Both the position numbers and the translations under genes were made by a program. The notes beneath the pieces were generated by a model. It had not been told where the DNA came from. It made no database searches and was given only the letters and a program-made list of their open reading frames with translations. 64,000 bases of DNA from Spirochaetales bacterium (GTDB lineage: Bacteria > Spirochaetota > Spirochaetia > DSM-2461): assembly GCA_028533045.1 (NCBI GenBank), contig JAQQAP010000019.1:1-64000 (forward strand). Direction: 5' to 3'. Shown here piece by piece: positions 58,035 to 64,000 of the stretch (its first letter is position 1; every line of letters starts with the position of its first letter).

Positions 58035-59960
58035 CTAGTCCTTATCCCCCTCCAAAAGCGACTCAATAGTTTCTACAACCATTTGCGGCTGATGTCCAAA
58101 GAAAGCCTTAACAACGGTCCCCTCCCCGTCTATGATAAATCCCCGTCCAAAGGGCATGTTCCCCACATCGGGCTGGCCAAAAATCTCTCCTCCCACGGAA
58201 CCGTCCTCATCAAAAAGGAGAGGAGCTCTCTGGTAAAATCGATCTGACCAGAAATCGACCCACTCTTCTGTTTCCCCCTCCTTATCGGCCTGATTGATTA
58301 TCCAGGTTTCTACTTGGGGATTATCTTCAAAATACTTGATGATACTGCTCTGCATATCCGCTTCGGCGGAGGGACAGGCGGGGCACCAGGTGCCAAAAAC
58401 CTGAACCCATATGATTTTGCCGTTATAATCGGACAGAGTGATTTGTTCCCCTTCCGGCTCCCCTAACAAGGGCAGAGTGAAATCCGGTACAGTCTCGCCG
58501 GGATCCAGAGTCGACGTTTTGCCGAAAAGCTGAATAGGGATGATCGATTCATCGGGATCGTTGGAAGAAATCAGCATAATGCGGCTCTGATCCTCCTTCC
58601 CTCCTCTGTAGCGGACGGAAAAGGTAAGCGATTCTCCCGGAGCGAGAGAACAGGGGGCCAGATCGGTCGAAAAATCACCGAAAGGAAGGTCGACCCGGTC
58701 AATAAGCAGATCGGAGGCACCCGAGTTATTTACAGTCAGAGTCATTTCGCCCCCCTCTGCGGGAAAGCGAAGCCGTTGGGAACTAAGATTGATATCGGTC
58801 ACTGACGACTCTTCCCGGGGGACCAGTCGGAATACATCGGTACTGTTCCAGCTTGAAACCAAAAGCCTGTCGTCCCCGAGAGAACCGACACCAAAGGAAG
58901 TACGGATGGAAGCCCCGCTCCCGGTCCTCCCTAAATTTTCCCAGGCGGCCAGGCTAAGAGCTGTCCCCTCTCCCGGCGCCAGAACGGCCACACCGGAAAA
59001 TGTGGACACCACCAGATAGTCCCCGATCAGGCACATATCCTCAGCACACCCGTCGAGGGGAAAAATCTCCCGGCTCTCAATATCTCCCTCCAGATAAGCA
59101 CAGACTCCGGCTCCGCCCGATGCCAGATACACTATCCCGTTCTGCACTTCAACAGACTGGGCTGTCCCCGCAGCAGAATCACTTGTCTCACCGGCAATAA
59201 TCCCGGGGGATTCAACATCGGAAATATCGACAATTTTCAATCCCCCCGCCCCGTCGGCCACATAAAGAAGATCCCCGCTCACAGCTAAATCAAAGGCATC
59301 GGTAAACCCCTCTTCAAGGGAGCCGACAAGTTTAGGTTTTTCCGGATTTTCCAGGGAGTATATCCTGATTCCCTTGTCGTGGGCGGCCACATAGAGGCGG
59401 GAACCGGACAGTTCCATCTTCTCGTAAAAAGTATCCTCTTCCGCTATCCCGTTAAGAGTGACGATTTCATTGCCGTCGATCCGGGCCATGCCGAATCCCA
59501 GGGTGGAGGCCCTTTTACTTGACTGATGCTGATTCAGGTAGATATATTTATCCTGATAAACGACAAGATCCCGTCCGCCGCTGCGGGTATTCCTAAAGAG
59601 GTTATCCTTGGAACCTGCCAAACTCATGGTATCCAGGTCTATGAGAGTTAAGGCGGTAGAACTGTTCACAATCATCCGGTTGCCGGAAATCTCCGCCCCG
59701 TCCAGCAGATGGTCCACTTGGCGCTTACTGCTCTCGGCCGATTTCTCTTTCCAGGTTGATTTCGCTCCTGCTTGACCCCTTGATTCCCGCCTGGTCGAAG
59801 AATCACCCCGAGCGGCCTGCCTTCCGGAAGAAGATTCCTCCCGGGCGGCCTGATAAATATAACGGCCCTCCGGCTCAAGCACTAAGGGAGAAACATCCTC
59901 ACCCCATAACAGGGAAGAGAACAGAAGAAACAGTAGCGAAATAGAAAAATAGCCTTTCAT
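58035..59960 (-). CDS. LVIVD-repeat protein with C-terminal thioredoxin domain, exported
   Basis: The 641-residue product has a signal peptide (residues 1-20), a low-complexity Ser/Arg/Gln/Glu segment (residues about 38-75), a beta-propeller made of LVIVD-type repeats (LYVADGAGGLKIVDISDVESPG, LYVAAHDKGIRIYSLENPEKPKLVGSL), a beta-sandwich near residues 390-480 (ISSNDPDESIIPIQLFG, choice-of-anchor/Hydin-like), and a TlpA/AhpC-like thioredoxin domain with WCPAC near residue 535. The redox CxxC is intact. It likely acts outside the cytoplasm, with the propeller as binding platform. AAAGGGG precedes the ATG. Confidence 0.82.
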   Translation of the reverse strand: MKGYFSISLLFLLFSSLLWGEDVSPLVLEPEGRYIYQAAREESSSGRQAARGDSSTRRESRGQAGAKSTWKEKSAESSKRQVDHLLDGAEISGNRMIVNSSTALTLIDLDTMSLAGSKDNLFRNTRSGGRDLVVYQDKYIYLNQHQSSKRASTLGFGMARIDGNEIVTLNGIAEEDTFYEKMELSGSRLYVAAHDKGIRIYSLENPEKPKLVGSLEEGFTDAFDLAVSGDLLYVADGAGGLKIVDISDVESPGIIAGETSDSAAGTAQSVEVQNGIVYLASGGAGVCAYLEGDIESREIFPLDGCAEDMCLIGDYLVVSTFSGVAVLAPGEGTALSLAAWENLGRTGSGASIRTSFGVGSLGDDRLLVSSWNSTDVFRLVPREESSVTDINLSSQRLRFPAEGGEMTLTVNNSGASDLLIDRVDLPFGDFSTDLAPCSLAPGESLTFSVRYRGGKEDQSRIMLISSNDPDESIIPIQLFGKTSTLDPGETVPDFTLPLLGEPEGEQITLSDYNGKIIWVQVFGTWCPACPSAEADMQSSIIKYFEDNPQVETWIINQADKEGETEEWVDFWSDRFYQRAPLLFDEDGSVGGEIFGQPDVGNMPFGRGFIIDGEGTVVKAFFGHQPQMVVETIESLLEGDKD

Positions 59961-60023
59961 GACAACCCCTTTTACAATTGTTATGGGTTACACTGTATAG
60001 GCAAAATATGAAGGAAGTATGTA

Positions 60024-60638
60024 TCAACTCTCGCTCACGGCTAATTTGGCTGCAAAACCAATTAAAATCACACCAAAACTCTGCTGAATCCGCTGCATAA
60101 CCTTCTCCGAACCGAGAAGAAACTGCTTAAAGGAGTTGGCTAGCACACCGTAAAGAATAAAGACAACCAGAGTCATAACCATAAAGATCAGACTTAAACC
60201 GATCATCTGCACCGAATAGCTCAAAGGGGAATCGGTTAAAAATTGAGGCAAAAAGGAGAGAAAGAACAGAGTCAGCTTGGGGTTCAGCAAGTTCAGAAGA
60301 ATCCCTTTCCCGATGATTTTTAGGGCCTGCCCTTTTCCTTTCTCTTCATCCAGCTGAATTAGATTCCTGTTCCTGATCAAATCGACTCCCAGATAAACCA
60401 GGTAGAGGACACCAATGATTTTGACTATCTGGAAGATTCTTGCGCTTGTATGGAGCAGAGCGGAAATCCCCAAAATTCCGGCGGCCAGATGGGGTATAAT
60501 TCCTAAAGTACAGCCGAGCGCCGCAAGAAGGCTCTCCCGTTTCCCACCGGACAATCCGTTGGAAACCGTATAAATCACCCCCGTCCCCGGAATCAGTACC
60601 ACCACCAAAGCAGTAATCAAAAATGCACCACTGATCAT
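60024..60638 (-). CDS. LysE-family amino-acid/metabolite exporter
   Basis: The 204-residue inner-membrane protein has six helices and the family opening VVLIPGTGVIYTVSNGLSGGKRESLLAALGCTLGI plus NLLNPKLTLFFLSFLPQF. LysE/RhtB proteins export amino acids such as lysine, threonine or homoserine lactone-like compounds. The start lies three bases after the Ldh_2 stop, with AAAGG inside that gene, so it is cotranscribed with the dehydrogenase. The pairing suggests export or overflow of an amino-acid-derived metabolite under the MocR-type regulator. Confidence 0.88.
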   Translation of the reverse strand: MISGAFLITALVVVLIPGTGVIYTVSNGLSGGKRESLLAALGCTLGIIPHLAAGILGISALLHTSARIFQIVKIIGVLYLVYLGVDLIRNRNLIQLDEEKGKGQALKIIGKGILLNLLNPKLTLFFLSFLPQFLTDSPLSYSVQMIGLSLIFMVMTLVVFILYGVLANSFKQFLLGSEKVMQRIQQSFGVILIGFAAKLAVSES

Positions 60639-60641
60639 AAC

Positions 60642-61667
60642 TTAACCTTTAAACCCTTCCTTAAACACCAGGGCCTCCAACTCACCTTCGATCACAACCC
60701 CTTCGGCCCGTGACTTTTTCAACGCCGTCCAACCTCGCTGTCCGGGATAGCGCACCCCCGAACCGCCGGGAACCGGCTCAGTAGCCAGAATCCAGTCGCT
60801 AAGCTGGGTCATGAGAACGTCGTAGCCCTCCATACCGCCCAGGGCGTCGATTTTCAAAGCAAAAACATGCACATTTTGCCCCCCTTCGGAGTTCCGGTTG
60901 GCGGGCATGGCTCCGGCGGCGGCGGTCATCGCTTCAATAAGGTAGGCCAGAGCGGTTCCCCGGAAGCCGTAGTGTTCGCCGCCGAAGGGCATAATCGTCC
61001 CGCCCCGTTTTGTCACGCGGGCGTTGTCTGAGGGTATTCCGTCCCGGTCCAGGTATAGTTTCTCCGGCGTTTTCTCTCCGGAGCGTGCCAGACGCAGGGT
61101 CTTCCCATAGGAGATGGCGGCAGTGGAAAAATCGGCCACCAGAGGATTCTCTTTGTAGCCGCCCGTGCCCAGGGGGAAGGAGAAGGCCATGGGGTTTGTA
61201 TTAAACCGGGCCTCCTTTCCGCCAAAAGGTGGGGTAAGAGGAACGTCGGAAGACTGATTCCAGCTCATCATCAGGTAGCCTTTGCGGGCCCAGTAAGCCA
61301 GGTGGTACCCCATGGTTCCCACCCATCCCCCGTTGGTAAGGGACACAAATCCCAGGCCGTGAAGATCGGCAAGCCCGGCGGCTTTCTCCGACCCCCAGAG
61401 GATTGGTTCCACAGCGGGGGTACGGGAGCAATCGGCCACAAGAAGGGCGCCAAATTCGCTTTTTACGACGGGAGGGACAATATGCTCCGGCCTTTTTCTT
61501 ATGCTGTTGAGCATATTCTGCAAGGGGGGAAGACCGTGAGTGTCTGTGCCAAAAGCGTGTACTTCTACCTGGGCGCGGGCCATGGCGCGGGAGCGGGGCT
61601 CTTCTATTCCCAGAGTAACCAATCTATCCGTGTAAAAATCGATGAGGCGGTTGATGTCGACAATCAT
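60642..61667 (-). CDS. Malate/L-lactate dehydrogenase family (Ldh_2) oxidoreductase
   Basis: The 341-residue NAD(P)-dependent enzyme belongs to the type 2 malate/lactate dehydrogenase group, which also includes ureidoglycolate, sulfolactate and piperideine-2-carboxylate enzymes. Recognisable parts are EVHAFGTDTHGLPPLQ with the catalytic His (usually DSHG, here DTHG), FGGKEARFNTNPMAFSFPLG and LVADFSTAAISYGK. The ATG at 61667 has no ribosome site but lies six bases after a perfect TATAAT, so the 24-codon upstream extension is discarded. Sits between a MocR regulator and LysE exporter, consistent with amino-acid metabolism; substrate unclear. Confidence 0.85.
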   Translation of the reverse strand: MIVDINRLIDFYTDRLVTLGIEEPRSRAMARAQVEVHAFGTDTHGLPPLQNMLNSIRKRPEHIVPPVVKSEFGALLVADCSRTPAVEPILWGSEKAAGLADLHGLGFVSLTNGGWVGTMGYHLAYWARKGYLMMSWNQSSDVPLTPPFGGKEARFNTNPMAFSFPLGTGGYKENPLVADFSTAAISYGKTLRLARSGEKTPEKLYLDRDGIPSDNARVTKRGGTIMPFGGEHYGFRGTALAYLIEAMTAAAGAMPANRNSEGGQNVHVFALKIDALGGMEGYDVLMTQLSDWILATEPVPGGSGVRYPGQRGWTALKKSRAEGVVIEGELEALVFKEGFKG

Positions 61668-61673
61668 AGGCTC

Positions 61674-61702
61674 ATTATAACAGGAGCCCGCCCCATGGTC
61701 CA
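61674..61702 (-). promoter_or_regulatory. Ldh_2 promoter ending 6 bases before the ATG
   Basis: TGGACC (61702-61697), 17 bases, perfect TATAAT (61679-61674), then six bases to the ATG. Located just past the mocR stop region, it could drive the Ldh_2-lysE pair as a leaderless mRNA. Confidence 0.55.
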
Positions 61703-61723
61703 CCGGGCCACCCGTGGATTTAA

Positions 61724-63127
61724 TCAGCCTTGAAGACAATCGACTATGGCCTGGACAACAGCTTCCGGATCTTCCGGGAGATAACCTGTGTTTATGCGAA
61801 AGGAGTGGGAGTAATCCCGGCTTTGGGAAAAAAGGACGCCCGGGGCAATTAAAATTCCCTTTGCCTGGGCCTTTCGGTAGAGTTCCATCGTATCAAACTG
61901 GTTGGGAAGGGTAACCCAGAGGAACATTCCCCCCTCCGGCTGTGTCACCCGGCTTCCCCCGGGAAGGGCCTCCCTAAAAAGCCGCTCCAAAACTTGACTA
62001 TTCTCCTTAATAACCCGTCGGATCTTCCGCAGATGCTTGCTAAACAGCCCGCCCTTCAGGTAACGGGTCAGCATAATCTGCTCCATACTTGAGGCGCCCA
62101 GATTCATGATGGTTTTATGGTCGATAACCGCTTCCCGGTACTTCCCCGGCCACACCCAGCCAATCCGCAACCCAGGCCCCAGACTCTTGGAAAAGGAGGA
62201 GCAAAGATATACCTCCTGCTCCCCCTCGGCCAGGGCGCTGTAAGTCTCCCGATGCTTCCCGTTAAAATGCAATTCTCCATAGACATCGTCTTCAATCAGA
62301 GGAATCTTGCGCTTTTCCAATATCTCCAGGAGAGCCTTTTTCTTCTCCCGAGGATGGCTAAATCCCAAAGGATTGCTAAAGTTACTTGCCGTAATCATGG
62401 CCGCCACGGGATATCGATCCAGAATAAAGTCCAGAGTCTCAAGGGATATGCCCTCTTCCGTGGCAGGAATCTCTATAACATTCAGCTCCAATTTCTCCAG
62501 CATATTAAGGAAGTGAAAATAGAAAGGCGTCTCCAAAACCACCGTATCCCCCTTTTGGCAGAGGGCAGAAAGGATCAAGTATAAAGCTTCATGACAGCCG
62601 TTGGTAATAACAATATCGTTCGGGCTGATATCTACGCCGCACTCCTTGGCTCTCAAAGCCAGCTGCTCCCTAAGCGGCAGATAGCCCGGAGGAATCTGGT
62701 AGCCAAAAACTTGGCCGTTCCCCTCTCGGGCGATTTCTCCGGTAATACGCATAAGCTCTTTGGTAGGATACAGTTCGGGACTGAGCGCAGCTATTCCCAG
62801 GGTCGACTTGGCATCGAGCTCCCCCCTCTCCTGATACATGCTGAATATGCGGCACATCCCCACATCAAGGGGATTCATTTTGAGCGGGTCCCGGGCGGGA
62901 AGGGCCTGCAGTTCTCGTCCTAAAGAACGGACATAGTAGCCCGACTGGGGTACCGATTCAATAAGAAAATGCTGCTCCAGCCGGTCGTAGGCCTGGCGCA
63001 CCGTGTTGATACTCGTCCCGGTTTGATCGCTCATACTTCGCAACGAGGGAATCCGGTCTCCTTCCTTAAGAAGCCCCTGATAGATCATGGAACTAACGGT
63101 CTGTACGACTCTTTCATACTGCAGCAT
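61724..63127 (-). CDS. MocR-type GntR regulator with aminotransferase domain
   Basis: The 467-residue regulator has an N-terminal GntR winged helix (MIYQGLLKEGDRIPSLRSMSDQTGTSINTVRQAYDRLEQH, residues about 15-55) fused to a fold-type I aminotransferase-like domain with NFSNPLGF, DDVYGELHF and the PLP lysine in SSFSKSLGPGLRIGW (near residue 310). MocR proteins sense PLP adducts of amino compounds. It probably controls the downstream Ldh_2-lysE genes and itself through the inverted GGGTACA sites just upstream. A TACAAT box ends four bases before the ATG at 63127. Confidence 0.9.
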   Translation of the reverse strand: MLQYERVVQTVSSMIYQGLLKEGDRIPSLRSMSDQTGTSINTVRQAYDRLEQHFLIESVPQSGYYVRSLGRELQALPARDPLKMNPLDVGMCRIFSMYQERGELDAKSTLGIAALSPELYPTKELMRITGEIAREGNGQVFGYQIPPGYLPLREQLALRAKECGVDISPNDIVITNGCHEALYLILSALCQKGDTVVLETPFYFHFLNMLEKLELNVIEIPATEEGISLETLDFILDRYPVAAMITASNFSNPLGFSHPREKKKALLEILEKRKIPLIEDDVYGELHFNGKHRETYSALAEGEQEVYLCSSFSKSLGPGLRIGWVWPGKYREAVIDHKTIMNLGASSMEQIMLTRYLKGGLFSKHLRKIRRVIKENSQVLERLFREALPGGSRVTQPEGGMFLWVTLPNQFDTMELYRKAQAKGILIAPGVLFSQSRDYSHSFRINTGYLPEDPEAVVQAIVDCLQG

Positions 63128-63130
63128 AAC

Positions 63131-63199
63131 AATTGTACCCTAACAGATTCTCAAAATAAGAAAAAGACACAGTTTATACTCCAAACAGAGGGTACAGTT
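63131..63199. promoter_or_regulatory. Inverted pair of GGGTACA sites, likely MocR operator
   Basis: On the minus strand AGGGTACAATT (63141-63131) and on the plus strand AGGGTACAGTT (63189-63199) are near-identical 11-base sites facing each other, 47 bases apart, directly before the mocR gene. MocR dimers are known to bind paired sites. Confidence 0.5.
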
Positions 63200-63291
63200 C
63201 ACCCCCAAAACCGCTTTGCCGGGAAATTTTGTTCAAAACTGATGCTTATGGGTAGGAAAGATTTCCTTTAGGCTGAATTCAGGAGGCTCAC

Positions 63292-63687
63292 ATGGCTATC
63301 AAAACTTATTCTTTGGGAAGGGAACTCTTCCGAATCAGACAAAAGCGCGTTCGGGTGGAAGTGGAAATCGGGATTCTTTGGATTAGCGGTAGAAAAGGGG
63401 CCGACTATGTGCTCTGCGCCGGTGAGGAGAGGAGTTTTAACGAAAAGGACCTGGTAATCGAAGGACTGACGGAGTTAAACTTTTTCCGCCTTGTGGGAGA
63501 GAGCCGATTCAGCAGGACCAGGAGGGACAAAGGGGTGCCAGAGGACAATCGCAGCAGTCGGGCTTCCGGGCGTGGCAGTACTTGCGGCCGTGAAGATTCA
63601 GAGTCATGGATAAGTCGGACTGAATATCCTTGGGAAGGGCACGGACCAGCTGCTTCTCAATCTTCTCCGGCTCGGTATAGCGAGTAA
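63292..63687 (+). CDS. DUF2917-like protein, 3' half antisense to nth
   Basis: The 131-residue reading frame begins with a compact beta-rich domain, residues about 5-68 (FRIRQKRVRVEVEIGILWISGRKGADYVLCAGEERSFNEKDLVIEGLTELNFFRL), resembling DUF2917, and then continues into an Arg/Ser-rich tail with no domain character (residues about 75-131). That tail is exactly antisense to the 3' end of the convergent endonuclease III gene, so it is probably run-on after loss of the normal stop near 63505. ATG at 63292 follows AGGAGG. Confidence is good for the N-terminal part only. Confidence 0.6.
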   Translation: MAIKTYSLGRELFRIRQKRVRVEVEIGILWISGRKGADYVLCAGEERSFNEKDLVIEGLTELNFFRLVGESRFSRTRRDKGVPEDNRSSRASGRGSTCGREDSESWISRTEYPWEGHGPAASQSSPARYSE

Positions 63688-64000
63688 AGCCCAGCCTTTT
63701 ACTCACCCGTTTAAAGTGGGTATCCACAATAATGGCGGGCTTATCAAAGATGTGATAAAGAATAACGTTGGCCGTCTTTCGCCCCACTCCGGGAAGGGCG
63801 GTCAACTCTTTCATATTGTCCGGGAGGGTGTTGCCCGAGCGGTCGGGCAAAGCGGCGGCGGTCTTTATAATATTGGCCGCCTTCATACGGAAAAAACCGG
63901 TGGGCCGGACAATTTCCTCTACCTCCGACTGATCCGCCGAAGCCAGGTCGTCGGGACCGGGAAAGCGGCGGAACAGCTCGGGTGTAATTTTATTCACCCC
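63509..64000 (-). CDS. nth: Endonuclease III, 3' part (runs off the right edge)
   Basis: The visible 163 codons are the C-terminal three quarters of endonuclease III, the glycosylase/AP lyase that removes oxidised pyrimidines. The helix-hairpin-helix LPGVGRKTANVIL with its catalytic Lys, the catalytic Asp in IIVDTHFKRVSKRLGF, and the 4Fe-4S cluster CHARKPDCCDCPLAPLC (spacing 6, 2, 5) are all present. The frame remains open at the window edge, with a VNKITPELFRRFP start that is internal to the family. It overlaps the convergent DUF2917-like frame by 179 bases. Confidence 0.92.
   Translation of the reverse strand, partial: GVNKITPELFRRFPGPDDLASADQSEVEEIVRPTGFFRMKAANIIKTAAALPDRSGNTLPDNMKELTALPGVGRKTANVILYHIFDKPAIIVDTHFKRVSKRLGFTRYTEPEKIEKQLVRALPKDIQSDLSMTLNLHGRKYCHARKPDCCDCPLAPLCPSWSC

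Noticed and set aside
1-64000. CRISPR arrays, tRNA, rRNA or riboswitches
   Set aside because: No regularly spaced repeats, cloverleaf ends or conserved riboswitch cores were seen in any intergenic region on either strand, by eye only.

Overview
The window looks like chromosomal DNA of a free-living, probably marine or sediment spirochaete (Spirochaetales, Treponema/Spirochaeta-like, moderate GC). The support is a 1,125-residue SpiroCoCo-type coiled-coil protein, a bS21 with the long lysine-rich tail typical of treponemes, a periplasmic-binding-protein sensor with the SCGC motif common in spirochaetal signalling proteins, many short-signal lipoproteins, and an alginate-lyase-like secreted enzyme. 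No rRNA, tRNA or CRISPR array was seen.

Layout. 0-8 kb: start of an apparent transposase running off the left edge, a sensor protein that looks truncated, an aminotransferase, two tandem MATE exporters, a haemolysin-III protein, and a TetR regulator beside a ferredoxin-type aldo/keto reductase. 8-16 kb: a condensation-fold acyltransferase with a zinc-ribbon membrane partner, a divergent moxR-DUF58-transglutaminase operon, then an AT-richer pair (membrane acetyltransferase, XRE regulator). 16-19 kb: marR-led polar amino-acid ABC operon. 19-33 kb: housekeeping run with glycerophosphodiester phosphodiesterase, M16C protease and rhodanese, rpsU, M23 peptidase, recJ, nucleoside phosphorylase, AraC regulator, SpiroCoCo and a HAD hydrolase. 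33-45 kb: envelope lipoproteins (YD-like repeat protein, PL6 lyase, metallophosphoesterase), YibE/F, miaB, a DUF2202 ferritin-like protein, a solute-binding lipoprotein, DUF1643, and a fusion of a GDT1/UPF0016 half-transporter to a ferritin-like domain. 45-50 kb: a large leucine-rich-repeat protein, a decayed IS3 transposase, and a chemoreceptor. 50-56 kb: a five-gene operon of polyphosphate polymerase (VTC), DUF4956, OprP-like porin and two CotH-kinase lipoproteins. 56-64 kb: ettA, DUF1847, an LVIVD-thioredoxin protein, mocR-Ldh_2-lysE, DUF2917, and nth running off the right edge.

Two systems deserve most attention. The first is the VTC/DUF4956/porin/CotH operon, which would link polyphosphate chemistry at the inner membrane to outer-membrane and surface proteins. 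The second is the GDT1-ferritin fusion, which resembles the known pairing of ferritin with VIT1 in MbfA but uses a manganese-exporter family instead. A third, genome-wide feature is a repeated promoter layout: at least eight genes lacking a Shine-Dalgarno sequence have a sigma70-like -35/-10 pair ending 6-8 bases before the ATG, which predicts leaderless mRNAs. In four of them a palindrome sits in the promoter spacer. All functions are inferred from sequence reading; no database search was run.
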